A DNA stretch of 64,000 nucleotides from Isochrysis galbana (GCA_018136815.1 CM030931.1:1653398-1717397); one strand, 5' to 3'; shown: positions 35,016 to 45,595, counted from the first letter of the stretch. Notes: generated by a model not told the origin, from the letters alone. A program made the numbers and translations.

Positions 35016-35946
35016 GGAGGGCGCATGCATGGTAAGGCATGGAACATGTTTGTAAGATACCTAGACCTAGATATCTACTATATAGTCTCGCATTTTCACT
35101 ATCTACATGTACCTAGATGGCAGCCGGACACTATCTACATGTACCTAGATGGCAATTTCCACTTGGCTCAATAACACCCAGATATTAGGCACGAGGTTCG
35201 CGCGCGCGGGCGCGGTGCGGAACGACGGACCACGGAACAGCGAGCACAGGGAGACCAGCCCAAGGAGCGGACAGATGACGAGTGTACCTACGCGCCATCT
35301 CTCTCACACTCACACACTCACTACACACTCACACTATTCACTATTCATAATTGGCTGCAGCACGCAGAGCATGCTCCAGGGTTTCGTCGACTTGCGAGGC
35401 CTTCAGGTCATCGTGAAGTTTGCCTGCCTTGGAGAACATGCGCTCTGCGCCCGCCGAGCTAGCCGGCCGTCCGAGGTACTGCCGCGCCATCTTGGCTAGC
35501 GTTGGCAAGCCCTCAGGCCTGAGGCCGGCCGATGGTCACATCCGCTGGCGAGTGGTGATCGCGGGCGCTCTCCACCACGCCTCAACACATCCAGGTCCAA
35601 GTTGCTATCTTCTATCTTGCGGTACGGCTGCCGCATGGCGGCCGACATTCGGTTGGCTCGGGGGGGGGGGGGGACACGGCGGGGGCGGGGGCGGGGGCGG
35701 GGGGCGGGAGGCGCAACGACCGTATAAGTCCGGTGCATACTACAAGTATATCGAGAAGATATCTAGGTATCTAGACTATCTAGGTATCTAGCGACCAAAA
35801 CCACCATCTAGATGTATCTAGATCTAGATGGCTGTGGAGCACTATCTACTGTATCTAGATGGCTGAAAATGACTATCTACTTGCATCTAGATGGTGCCGG
35901 TGGCCGGTGGGGGGGTGTTCCATGCCTTAATGCATGGCCCGCCCTC
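35016..35946. mobile_element. Terminal-inverted-repeat element with subterminal satellite motifs
   Basis: Left end GAGGGCGCATGCATGGTAAGG then CATGGAACA. The right end is its imperfect inverse (TGTTCCATGCCTTAATGCATGGCCCGCCCTC). Inside both ends are repeated CTATCTACATGTACCTAGATGGC units (35098-35155 and 35755-35895). No transposase seen. Target duplication not resolved. Confidence 0.65.
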
Positions 35947-37170
35947 GACGCATCCAGATGGTAGAGGAGGAGGTGACGAATTGGGATGGCCCATAAATAA
36001 AAAAAATTCCAACTGAGAAGATGCGCACCTGCACTGAGCCGCTGGCCGCTGGCCGATGCCGCACGCCGACGCAGCTGAAGACGCAGGTGAAGATGTCCCT
36101 GCAGGCCCTGCAGAGGCCTCTCCTTCGGGGTGCTCGCGGGGTCGCGGGGGGGCTCATGGTAGGGTGAGAGTCCCCACGGGAGGGGAAGAAACCCTGAGGG
36201 AAAGGAGACCAAATGAAGGCAAGCCGCCTAATGGCGACTGCTTGGCAGGCTTGTCGGTCCTCAACGTCAACGTGCTGAGCTGCAGGCGCACTTCCGCTGC
36301 TGCACTTCCCATGTCCGCATGAGTGAATGAATCAGCTTGAGGATCTTGTTTTGAATAGAACGGGTGTATGCGCGCGGGATTCGATGTGCGCGCGCGGGCT
36401 CCGCAGCTGTATGTGGCGTCGATGCCGCAGTTGGAGTGAAGGAGTGTGCGTGCAGTGCAGGTGCCTGCTTATTTTTCCCGATAACATGGGTGGTGTGCCC
36501 CACCACTTGCACTTGATCAATTTTGGCTCTCAACGTGCAATCCCACGTGAGCACGATCAACAGCCACCTTGGCGGTCTACTGGCCGCCCAGCGCGCCCCG
36601 TTCACCGTGTCTTCACCTGCACCTGCAGTTCCTGCACTCTCACCTTCACCTGCACCTTCACTGATCATTGAAGAAAAAACTTCGGACCAGCACCTTCCCA
36701 GTTGGAATTTTATTTTATTCGTTCTCGTCGCGGATGTGGTGCTCCTGGGCCTCTCCTTCAGGGTGCTCGCGGGGGGGCTCATGGTAGGGTGAGACTCCCC
36801 GCGGGGGGGGAAGAAACCGGAGGGAAAGGAGACCAAATGAAGGCATAAGGCAAGCCGCCTGGTGGGCGGAGAGAGAGGGTGGGAGCGAGGCGCGCTCCAT
36901 GATCCCATCGTTAATAACGATAGTTGCCGCTCGACCATCTAAATCACGGTGATCAAAGAGTTTTATACTAAAATAGGGGGGAGCCGAGGTTAAAAAAATC
37001 CTAGACTTTAGGTTGCACCTTCCCACAACGCTAATGTCTTTGTGTGTGAGCGTGATTTCCAATGAGTAATGAGAAATAGGTGCGGGGGGGGGGGGGTACA
37101 GCTGCGCGGCCACGACTGGACTTCATCACTTGCCGATGAACTCATAACTCGCCATCGAACGATCACACCA
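35947..37170. other. Intergenic with a ~125-bp direct repeat
   Basis: About 36110-36235 and 36748-36865 share GGCCTCTCCTTC(G/A)GGGTGCTCGCGGGG, then GGGCTCATGGTAGGGTGAGA and GGAAAGGAGACCAAATGAAGGC. AAATTCCAACTG at 36005 pairs inversely with CAGTTGGAATTT at 36699. Likely a repeat cluster. No gene found. Confidence 0.5.
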
Positions 37171-38718
37171 TCACTCCGACTTCGTCCCTCCGAGTTCCAT
37201 GCGCGCATCGTGGATTTTGTTAGCCCCCTCCGCCTCGAGCGGATTGTGGCCACGCTCCTTAGGCGAAATTTTCCACATGTAAGCCAACACAAGCAGGTAG
37301 GCGCCCACAAAGTGCACGCATGCGAAGGCGGAGAATGCGACAGGGTGGATGTCAGGGTACCTAGACGGAGGCGTGAGGGTCGCCTCTGCGAGATGGAGCA
37401 CTACCATGCCCGACGTAGAAAGGGCGTATAGCGCCTGAACGATCTTGTTGAAGAGTCCACCCTTAAGCGGTGTCACGGTGCTAGTAAGGGCGGCATAGCC
37501 AATCTGGCTGACAAAGTAGGCGAGGCGGAGACCGTCTCGGGAGAGGAGGGGGAACATGGAGAAGCCGGCTACAAGGGCGAACCACCCAAAAAAGAAAGAG
37601 TGATGCGGCGAGAGAAGCGCCGCGGGGAGCAGCGGCAACAAAATATGCTTTTCATGCACTTGAAACGATAGGAGAAAGAAAGCGAGCGCGCACGCAGTGG
37701 CGCATAGAAGAAACGCACGGCGCGATGGCCATCGAAGGAGCATCGCGCATGGTGGCGCAATGGCGGCGAGTGTGCTTGCGATGGTCAGCTTGACGAGGAT
37801 TGGCACAGAGAGCTTTTCCTTCAGCTTAAGGGGCCGCAACAGCGCAATGGTACACCAGACGTTGGCCACCTTGTCTTCGTACAAGGAGCGAGAGGTCGGA
37901 AAGATGCGCGTCAGGACAGCGCCGACGCTAGACCAGCTCGACAGAAAGGGCACCCAACACATGCAAAATGTTAGCACCGTGGCTAGCCCAAGCGCAATAA
38001 AGCTGCGCACAGCCGAGGCAGCCGAGGGTCGACGGACGACACCGGAAAACAGGTAGCAGAACACGGCCGGTGCCAAGTATAGACTCATCTGCTTGAAATT
38101 TAGGGACAGCGAAAAGGCGACGCAACAAGCAAGTGGACGGCTCGATACTGCAGCTAGAAAAGCCCACAACGCCAGCCCGAGCGAGATACAGTTGTACTGG
38201 AAATGGCCATGATCCACGAGGATTAGAGCCGGACAAAGGAGCTGCATCGCTAAAGCACGATATCGTGCGCTGCTGGACACCTCCCTGCTGCTTATGCGTG
38301 CGTACGCGAGGGCTGCAGGAAAGAAGACGAATGCGTCCGAGAGTAGCACTGAGCACCGCATGAAGGCACGCGTCACGGCGCTCTCGTGACCGCGCGAAGT
38401 ATGCAGCTCTACCAGACGAGGATGCAGTACGGCGGCCACCTGACCCAGCGCAAAGCTGAAGAGTGCGCTGAGTGGCGGGTAGTCCAGGCCCCAATACTGC
38501 AGGTCGTTGTCTGGTCCGTCAACGTACCACGCTGTTGGGGGCAAGTTGACAGTTACCTCCATCCAATGGCGCTGGGCCTCGTAGTCGCCGTACATGGGGG
38601 GCGACGCCTCACCGGAGTATCCGTGCAGCGAGACGCACGCACGGACGAGGAGCCCAACCAGACAGAGCGCCAGCTCGAGCGAGGCGGCGTGCTCGATCCA
38701 CCCCGCCGCGACCGCCAT
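37171..38718 (-). CDS. ALG6: ALG6, dolichyl-P-Glc:Man9GlcNAc2-PP-dolichol alpha-1,3-glucosyltransferase
   Basis: A single-exon, full-length frame of 515 aa. The hallmark first luminal loop is intact: MYGDYEAQRHWMEVTVNLP and LQYWGLDYPPLSALFSF, then HTSRGHESAVTRAFMR. Further polytopic segments include ILVDHGHFQYNCISLGLALW and FSLSLNFKQMSLYLAPAVF. These are the conserved ALG6/ALG8 blocks, and GDYEAQRHWMEVT points to ALG6. The enzyme adds the first glucose to the lipid-linked oligosaccharide in the ER membrane before N-glycan transfer. It ends with a charged tail (GGTKSE). No introns, unlike several neighbours. Confidence 0.93.
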   Translation of the reverse strand: MAVAAGWIEHAASLELALCLVGLLVRACVSLHGYSGEASPPMYGDYEAQRHWMEVTVNLPPTAWYVDGPDNDLQYWGLDYPPLSALFSFALGQVAAVLHPRLVELHTSRGHESAVTRAFMRCSVLLSDAFVFFPAALAYARISSREVSSSARYRALAMQLLCPALILVDHGHFQYNCISLGLALWAFLAAVSSRPLACCVAFSLSLNFKQMSLYLAPAVFCYLFSGVVRRPSAASAVRSFIALGLATVLTFCMCWVPFLSSWSSVGAVLTRIFPTSRSLYEDKVANVWCTIALLRPLKLKEKLSVPILVKLTIASTLAAIAPPCAMLLRWPSRRAFLLCATACALAFFLLSFQVHEKHILLPLLPAALLSPHHSFFFGWFALVAGFSMFPLLSRDGLRLAYFVSQIGYAALTSTVTPLKGGLFNKIVQALYALSTSGMVVLHLAEATLTPPSRYPDIHPVAFSAFACVHFVGAYLLVLAYMWKISPKERGHNPLEAEGANKIHDARMELGGTKSE

Positions 38719-39245
38719 AGCAACCGCGCGAACCCTGTTGTTCCCGGGATAATAAACAGATAAACAGCATGGTCTTCCACTTCACCATGCTAGTTGTAGT
38801 AGAACGAGTAGGACTAGTTTCTCTCTTCCTACTCTAGAGCTCTAGGGATACTCTAGGAGTACATCGCGAAAAGAGAACTCTAGGAGAAGTTTATCCTTTC
38901 TCGCCAAAGCTGCTGCCCCCCCCCCTCGCCCCCAGTACTCTCTGACTGGGAGTTCACCACAAAGAAATAATCATCGAACCACATTCATATTTTCTGACTT
39001 TCACGACGATTCGGATCAATCGAACAATCATTCCGTCAGAGTTTTATTGTTGTGCTAGTATAACCTTAGTGCTGCGGGACCGTAGCCCTTCGACGGCAAC
39101 GGAGCCCCCACCCCGCGATGGGGGTGTGCGCGGTTGGCGCATGGCTCGTCCGGTGGATGTGGCTAGGGATGCTAGCTGACAAGATGTCCTACGACGCTAT
39201 AAGTTCTAACGAAATCTCTTCTCTCCAAGATAATATTAAACCTTT
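38719..39245. other. Upstream region of ALG6, no gene
   Basis: Featureless apart from repeated CTCTAGGAGTA/CTCTAGGAGAA-type words (38835-38890). Presumably holds the ALG6 promoter. Confidence 0.45.
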
Positions 39246-39875
39246 TAATAGTCTCACCGCACACGCGGCCGTGGACCCTCTACTTTCTACTCACGTAGGA
39301 AACTTTCTACACCCCCACTTCCCCGGCCCTTCTCCCCCCGCCATAAGGCGACTCCCCCCGTGCACTACTAGGGGGATAGGGGTGAAGGGCTTAGATATGG
39401 TCCGGTGGCCCGCGCCCCCCCCCGGTGATCATTCCCCCCCTTCCTCCTGTGTCTCCGAGTGGGCGGCGGTCTCAGCCCCGACTTATCCTGTAAACAGGTG
39501 CGGGACTTACCTATTTTCCGGTGAGCGGAGCTCTCGCTCCGCCCACCCCCTTCTCCGCGCTCTCTCTCCCCTCTCCTGCGGCACGCGCGATGGCGCGCCT
39601 GCGGCAGGCCTGCAGCTGCCTGCTGGCGACCCCTGGAGGCTCATGGAGGCCAGCTCTGGGGGCAGAGGAGGCTGGGACTGGGCCCTGGTCTCCCCTGCCT
39701 CTCCCTCGCTGGCGCTCCTGAGCCTCTGGGGCCCCCAATCTGCACCTGTCTGCCTGTCGACCAGGGGGGGAGGGGGGGTTGGAGCAATGGGCTGGCCACG
39801 AGGGGCCAGGATGGGCGAACGGGGCGAGCCTGTGGGGAAGGGAGTGGGTCAGTAGGGCAGTGGCCTCAGGTGTCG
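39246..39875 (-). mobile_element. SINE-like retroposon, tail T + head A, head end missing
   Basis: Plus-strand order TTAATAGTCTCACCGCACACGC...GTGAGCGGAGCTCTCGCTCCG then module A to GGGCAGTGGCCTC, where it stops abruptly at a different repeat (39885). Sense is minus. Very close in sequence to the copy ending at 46744. Confidence 0.75.
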
Positions 39876-39881
39876 TTCCGT

Positions 39882-40000
39882 CAATAGTGGGACATCAGTA
39901 GAATTGAGCGATCAAATGTCCACAGTTGTATTGTAGTTGTTTAACATTAGATCTTGTTAAAATTATAAGAGAGAGACGCCGTCAAAGCTTCTTCGCTAAT
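39882..40000 (+). repeat. GTTCCGTCAAT-type repeat, copy 1
   Basis: GTTCCGTCAATAGTGGGACATCA followed by (A)AATGTCCACAGTTGTA matches GTTCCGTCAATTATGGGACATCA...AATATCCATAGTCG at 53806-53870. Related in its first bases to the GCGTTCCGTCAAAAG ends at 60.4 and 60.8 kb. Confidence 0.55.
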
Positions 40001-40004
40001 CACA

Positions 40005-40375
40005 TCGGTGCACGCCGTGCATGGGCACGGCGCGATGTGCACCCCTGCGGCCCACAACTACGTAAACTGGCCATATAAGAGATGTTTCATTGCAGTACCT
40101 ATGATGACTTGCAATCACAATGTACACGCCGTGCGTGGGCACGGCGCGATGTGCATCGGTCCCCCCGCGGATACGCCGTGCGTGCGCATGTCAACCCGTT
40201 CCATATATGTAGCCCCTGCGGCCCACAACTACGTAAACTGGCCATATAAGAGATGTTTCGTTACACAGCGCCTGTGATGACTTGCAATCACATGTGCACG
40301 CCGTGCGTGGGCACGGCGCGATGTGCACCGGCGCCCCCCCCCCCGCGGAGGCGCCGTGCGTGCGCATAGCAACTT
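40005..40375. repeat. Two ~172-bp tandem units with GC hairpins
   Basis: GCGGCCCACAACTACGTAAACTGGCCATATAAGAG occurs at about 40047 and 40219, and GATGACTTGCAATCACA at about 40102 and 40275. Each unit carries GCCGTGC-GTGG-GCACGGC, a perfect 7-bp stem, beside GTGCAC words. A third hairpin starts the next partial unit at about 40298. Confidence 0.75.
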
Positions 40376-40615
40376 CCAGGAAGGTGCACGCCGTGCGTTC
40401 ACTCTTTTCGCGGAGGACGGGCGGAACCCCCCATGGGACCGGTTGATTGTTCCCCCCTCTCATCGGCCTACCAGAGTGAGAAGGCTCCTACTTCCCTCCT
40501 CGCTCACCCTCCAGCTCTCTCCTCGGCCTCGTCTCGCAAGCAAGCTGGACGTGTGCCAAGCTGGAGTTGACTGGTTGTCGAAAACTGGAGTTGACTGGTT
40601 GTAATTGTACTAATA

Positions 40616-41627
40616 CTACCTCCGTTCCATTACTCAGATGTCAAGGAGGCTTTAAACAATAACTGTCAGCTAGACACTAATATTGGGGCCCCGCCAAAGA
40701 TGTTAGAGGGGAGAGGGTACATTGGGGCTTAACATGAACATTTTGTTTCATCTCAATAGTGTGATTCGCACCTACGGACAAAGTCACAAAGAAAGGAATT
40801 CTAATCAGTGTCAGTGTCCTCGAGCACATCACAGATCACGGCGGTGCGGCAAATCATACTCATTCGATCCCTCCACCTCAACGATGCGCGCCAACACCAG
40901 GCTTTAGTTATTGAAGAGAGCACTAAATTCTTCAGGGGGTGTATTCATGCTGAATGCTTGCTCACAATTGCACAGTGGCAAGGCCACCAGCACCCTTGCG
41001 GCATGCCGGCAGACGTTCCGCCTCAGCCAGCCGCCAGCTGATGATGTTCGGCTGACCTCAGTCGGATAGCGCGGGCCAACATGATACTTCTCCCACAATG
41101 CCGCGTGCGCTCGCTGCCACTCCTTCCCATGCTTCGGCTCGGCCAGCCGCTCGCGCTCGTATGCTCGTATGCCACAGCAATTGCCGCCTGGCAGTTCGGC
41201 GTCAACGACCACTGCCACTTCTTGGACGGTGGGGCCGCATCCTCCTTGGGCGTGCTGGGCGGCTCAGGAGGCTGCTCGGGAGAAGCAGGACGGCAGCGCC
41301 TCACAAAGTCGCCACCGGTGCGCCTCCCATGCTGCTGGGGCTCGACCACCTTCAGGCGCGCCATGCGGCCCGGCTCTCGCGAGAGAGGCGGAGCGGCGAG
41401 AGCTTTCGTGGCAAGGCGATCGGCCGTGTAGCTAGGGGGCGCCAAAATCGTGTTTGATCAATACTGAAAATATAATATTCGGACGCCCTTGGTGGCTTTG
41501 GGTGCCAGATTTTTTGGTGGTCTTTCGCCCCAGTGTACCCGCTATTCCCCTCTCCACACGAATTTCTTTTATGTCAACTTTACTGTCCCTATTTTGGCGA
41601 TGCGGTTCAGTAATGGAACGGAGGTAG
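40616..41627. mobile_element. Tc1/mariner-type element, ~1.0 kb, TA target duplication
   Basis: Ends CTACCTCCGTTCCATTACT and AGTAATGGAACGGAGGTAG are perfect 19-bp inverted repeats flanked by TA. On the minus strand the interior (about 41230-41020) has NCQAAIAVAYEHTSA and ...KEWQRAHAALWEKYHV in different frames, vaguely like a Tc1 N-terminal helix-turn-helix, but no DDE domain. Likely a deletion derivative moved in trans. Confidence 0.8.
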
Positions 41628-41862
41628 TAGATCAAAAAGAAAACAAATCACCTCAATAACATGAGAACTAATTGTAACAATATACCAAAAAGAAGACAAA
41701 TAACCTTGCAATAATAATAGTGGGCCTTGTAATTGCCTGGTCTTCCTCACGATGGTGGCGACTCGGCGCGCATCCGTACGGTCCTCCGTCCTCTCTCTCT
41801 GAAAACGATTTGATCAGTCTGAAAACGATTTGATCGCGATCTCGCGACGAAGACCCGGTCAA

Positions 41863-42333
41863 TTAGCGACTACACTCGTGATTGAGACGGAAGAGCCCAA
41901 CTCGGCTGCGCCTGTGCGCAAACGGCGCAAGAAGAATGAGATGGTCGACGAGAAAGCGGAGCTCTTTGCGCGCGTTCTCGACCTCAAGAAGGCCGGCGTG
42001 CACCAGCGCAACCTCTTCGACTTCAGCTTTCGTACCGACGGAGTAGGTGCTTTCGTGCTGATGCGCAAACCGCGACATGAGACGGCAGAACAGATGGTCA
42101 AAAGAGAGCGCCAGCGGCGCCTCATACGATTGCGAGGGTTTTGGACGGAGGAGCAGCTGCGCGATGCGGCTGGTCTGACGCTTTCTCAACTTGCGGTGAT
42201 CGGTATCGATCCCGGAAAGTACGACATCATCCACTGTGTCGATATGGACTCGCCCACGCACACGCTCTTCAGGTACACGAGCGCAGAACGGCGACGCGAC
42301 CTGCGCACAAAACAATACGCGCGGAGGAGGTGA
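41863..42333 (+). pseudogene. Fanzor (eukaryotic TnpB-like RNA-guided nuclease) fragment
   Basis: The frame (open from 41830, no ATG until about 41941) contains FDFSFRTDGVGAFVLM and then AVIGIDPGKYDIIHCVDMDS. A FRYTSAERRRD block follows and the fragment stops at 42333. The order TDG(V) block, GIDPGK with the RuvC-I aspartate, and (F/Y)RYT...RR is that of Fanzor proteins. These are transposon-borne relatives of TnpB and Cas12. Only about 155 residues remain. The N-terminal wedge/REC part and RuvC-II/III are absent, because the frame runs into a GGCGGA minisatellite. TCTGAAAACGATTTGATC is duplicated just upstream (41798-41836). A guide-RNA region cannot be assigned. Surely inactive as it stands. 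Confidence 0.72.
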
Positions 42334-42750
42334 CGGCGGCGGAGAGGGCGGAGGAAGTGACGGCGGCGGATATGGTGGAGGAGGTGACGGCGGCGGAGAG
42401 GGCGGAGGCGGAGAAGGCAATGGAGGCGATGACGGCGGCGGAGAGGGCGGAGGTGGAGAAGGCAATGGAGGGGATGACGGCGACGGAGAGGGCGGAGGAG
42501 TTGACGGCGGCGGAGAGGGCGGAGGAGGTGACGGCGGCGGAGAGGGCGGCGGAAGTGACGGCGGCAGAGATGGTGGAGGAGGTGACGGCGGCGGAGAGGG
42601 CGGAGGCGGAGAAGGCAATGGAGGCGATGACGGCGGCGGAGAGGGCGGAGGCGGAGAAGGCAATGGAGGCGATGACGGCGGCGGAGAGGGCGGAGGAGGT
42701 GACGGCGGCGGAGAGGGCGGAGGAGGTGACGGCGGCGGAGAGGGCGCTGC
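42334..42750. repeat. GGCGGAGAGGGCGGAGGAGGTGAC minisatellite
   Basis: About 400 bp of 18-27-bp units built from GGCGGAGAGGGCGGAG, GTGACGGC and GAAGGCAATGGAGGCGATGAC. The reverse strand reads as (SPPP)n, which mimics algal hydroxyproline-rich proteins but most likely reflects the repeat. Confidence 0.9.
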
Positions 42751-43328
42751 GCTGATGGCCGCTTCACTGCGGCCCAACTCCCATGTGAGTGCCGCCGCAC
42801 TACCTGCAGCACGGGATTGGGAGACGAGGCGCGGAGTGAGAAGGAAGGGGGCGGATGGGAAGGCAGAAACGCGTGTGCACAGGCGCAGGCGTGGCTATTC
42901 ACCTGCGTGCTTAAATCTGCGTAGGGTGATGAGAACAGCGCTTCCTCGCCACTCATCACATGGCGACCACGTAGACGCATGCCTGGAGGCATGTCCAACG
43001 CGTCCACGAAGCGTCGCAGGTCGACGAGGCGCACGCCAAAGCGCGCGTAGACGTCGCGCGTGAGCACGCCGACGCCGCCGCCAGCTGCTGCAGCCTCCCG
43101 CTCCAGCCTTGCGATGGAGAGCCGCTCGGGCCCTATGCGAGACCGCGTCGTCCGCATGAGCACCTCCGCTGCCACCGCCATAAAGGCCAGTTCCCAGAAG
43201 TCATCTGTGGCGGCATCCGGCCCGTCGCGAGCCCTCTTGCGCGCCCTGGCTCTCCGCTCCTCCAGCGCCAGAAACATGGCCAGTCTGCAGTCCTCCAGCT
43301 CTCGCGCCGTGAAGGGCCGGGTGGGCAT
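42751..43328 (-). pseudogene. PIF/Harbinger-like transposase N-terminal fragment
   Basis: Minus strand: ATG at 43328, exon to 42903 (142 codons), intron 42902-42804 (GTGAAT...CTGCAG), then more sequence. RRFVDALDMPPGMRLRGRHV plus SGEEALFSSPY, then LTWELGRSEAAIS, recall the N-terminal region of Harbinger transposases (L..P..i..r..(s/t)geEaLl...l(G)RS.saIS). The second exon needs a one-base shift to join, and the frame then dissolves into the minisatellite. The DDE catalytic part is absent. It could instead be a domesticated host gene start. Confidence 0.5.
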
Positions 43329-43419
43329 CGCTGGCCAGCGCGCTCTGGCGGCGCGAGATTGGTTGAGGAGCCCTCTGTTGGGTCTCCGCCGTCTGATTTG
43401 GTCTTTTGCAAGAGCGACT

Positions 43420-43490
43420 CAACAGCGACTCAACGGGGTCTCAAGCCTGTTGACTCGGCCACTCTTGAGTCCCCGTTGAGTCGCTGCAAA
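43420..43490. repeat. Long perfect hairpin
   Basis: GCGACTCAACGGGG (about 43426) and CCCCGTTGAGTCGC (about 43472) form a 14-bp perfect stem, with additional TCTCAAG/CTTGAG pairing inside and TGCAAGAGC/GCTGCA outside. Situated ahead of the SAM gene on the plus strand. Confidence 0.75.
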
Positions 43491-43597
43491 AACCCTCTAA
43501 TATCTTGTCACTTCTCACATTTGAGAGAAGCTCCCTCTTCTCTCACAAAGAGAGAGCGCCACGTCCCATCCGGGCGCGGCTGAGCGAGGAGGGAGCC

Positions 43598-44372
43598 ATG
43601 GCCGGCACTGCCGCCCTCGCGCTCTTGTGCGCCCTCACACCCGCGGCGATCGAGTCAGGTGAGCAGTACGCAATCACCATCGCCCTCCACCACCCCCGGC
43701 TTAGCTGCTGCCGCTCCCGCGCGCCCCTACCTGGCTCGTCACAGACCCTAGAGAGTGGCAGCCGGACGATGTTGCCACCTGGCTCATGAGGATCGGGCTG
43801 CACGAGTATCGGATTGCGTTCCGCGACAGCCACGTGGACGGTAATCGACTGCTAGGGCTCACCCTGGATAAGCTCGCCGACGAGCTCCTCATCCCCTCGG
43901 CAGAGTGAGTGACGCCTCTTGCTGTGTGGGGTGGATATTCTTGCGTCGCTGTCTGTATGCCTTTCCGCCATTCCTCTTTCACACTTTTGTCGCTACGCGC
44001 GACAGGCACCGGCTCGTGCTTGAAATGGAGATTAGTGAGCTCCGCCTACGACACTCGCTGTTGTCGCCATCGGAGCGGAAAGCCCACCGCAGGGCTCATC
44101 CGTGCATTGATGGCTGGCCTGCAAAGGACGTTCGCAAATTCCTAGAGGGTGTGGGCCTCGGCCGATATGCTAGCTACTTTTTGGCGAGCAACACGGATGG
44201 CGACAGGTTGCTGGGTATGACAGAGGATGACCTGCGTGGTGTCATGCTCGAGCATCGGGATAAGGAATCTCTGGAGGAAATGGAGGCGGCAGTTGACTAT
44301 TTGGCGGCACAGCTCATCGTGTTGCGGGAACGGTCCACTGCAAGTGCGGGTCTAGAGGAGTGCCATGCATGA
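43598..44372 (+). CDS. Tandem SAM-domain protein with signal-peptide-like N-terminus
   Basis: Exons 43598..43658, 43745..43904 and 44006..44372 join in frame (588 nt, 195 aa). Exon 1 is MAGTAALALLCALTPAAIESG, a hydrophobic leader. The first SAM domain is WQPDDVATWLMRIGLHEYR, HVDGNRLLGLTLDKLADEL and HRLVLEMEI. The second is WPAKDVRKFLEGVGLGRYA, NTDGDRLLGMTEDDLRGVM and ending in ...EEMEAAVDYLAAQL. Both have the W..DV..WL...GL..Y...F....dG..LL.Lt pattern. SAM domains usually oligomerise cytosolic proteins, so a secretory leader is unexpected. Introns are 86 and 101 nt with GTGAGC/GTGAGT donors. Confidence 0.82.
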
Positions 44373-44518
44373 GGTTGGTTTCGATGCGGTGTCAACCAGG
44401 AGCCAGGGGCGGGAACGTTTGGGAGAAAATCGAAGAACAAGATCACACACTAAACGAAACAGTGCGTATTGGATAGGCCTAGGCCCGCTACGTTGTAAAC
44501 AATGGCCGTCTAGCAGCC

Positions 44519-44688
44519 TCCAAAAAAAAGATCTGAATGTTCAGGGCCACACACCTATCGCTAGTCAGGGATATTCTACTCTCGCCTGTCAACGCCCTTC
44601 TCTCCCGTCACCCTGTATCCTCGCCTCCCCCCCCTCTTTCCTTTTTGTTTGGTGTTGGGGGTGCGGCCCTGGTATACTACTTTAACTT
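44519..44688 (-). mobile_element. LINE family i 3'-tail fragment
   Basis: On the minus strand it ends ...GACTAGCGATAGGTGTGTGG, CCCTGAACATTCAGATC and eight T, like 56630-56661. Upstream it keeps the GGAAAG-A-GGGGGGG purine-rich stretch and GGGAGAGAAGGGCG of the same 3' UTR. Confidence 0.65.
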
Positions 44689-44826
44689 TAGGGCGGTCAA
44701 ACAGGGGCTTTTTAAACATAAGGGCTGGGCTGCATTTTTGACCGTGGCGTGATGCCCAATAAAAAAAGCTCCGGGGGGGGGGGCTACCTGACGCTACGAA
44801 AATCTTCGCCAGGAAATGGTGCGATT
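44689..44826 (+). repeat. Short interspersed repeat, copy 2
   Basis: TAGGGCGGTCAAACAGGGGC...TTTTTGACCGTGGCGTG...CCAGGAAATGGTGCGATTC, about 80% alike to 14111-14251 by eye. Confidence 0.65.
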
Positions 44827-45595
44827 CGCCCCTCCTCTCTCCCCCTCCGTCACGCACGCTCACCCTCACGCTCTACCCGTAAAGAATTGGCGGTCGCGCC
44901 CGCGGGGGGATCGGTTCCTTTATATCTAATAAGCTACATTCGACATTCGGCATTCGGCATTTGATTCCCGCCCGATGCAGCGCCGTGTCGGGCTGCCGAC
45001 AGTCCGACCACCCCCTGACCCACTGGCATCATTGCCCGCACAGCCCACCCAGCTCCTCACAGCGCGCACACGCGGATACCCTGGCTGCCACAGACCCCAC
45101 CCCGACCATCGACCATCCCGACCCGCCCCCCATTGAAAAAAAAAACCTTTTAATATTCTTACCGCACTCGCGGCGAATGGAACCACTACCCACTACAAGT
45201 AGCACGTAGCATACTCTCTACACCCCCATTCCCCGGCCCTTCTCCCCCCGCCATCAGGCGGCTCCCCCCGTACACTACTAGCTACTAGGGGGATTGGGGT
45301 GGAGGGCTTAGATATGGTCCGGTGGCCCGCGCCACCCCCCGGTGATCTTTCCCCCCCTTCCTCCTGTGTCTCCGAGTGGGCGGCCCACTCTGTCTCGTCT
45401 TATCCTGTAAACAGGCTGTCGCATTCGCGATGTCTCAGAGGCAAAAAGAAATAACAGTAAAAGAAAAAACAGTAAACAGTAAAAAGAAACAGAGGAAGAA
45501 AGAAGAAGAAGAGTGGAAAAGAAGAAAAAAAAAACCCAGAGTATATAGGGCGGTTCTCAGCCCTTCCCATCGGCCCTATGGCTACGTAAACTCTC

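Noticed and set aside
40616..41627. An intact Tc1/mariner transposase
   Set aside because: Only scattered helix-turn-helix-like words in different frames; no DDE/D catalytic region.
41863..42777. A 304-residue (SPPP)n frame on the minus strand, like an algal hydroxyproline-rich glycoprotein
   Set aside because: It is the reverse reading of the GGCGGA minisatellite, and its downstream part is the antisense of the Fanzor frame.
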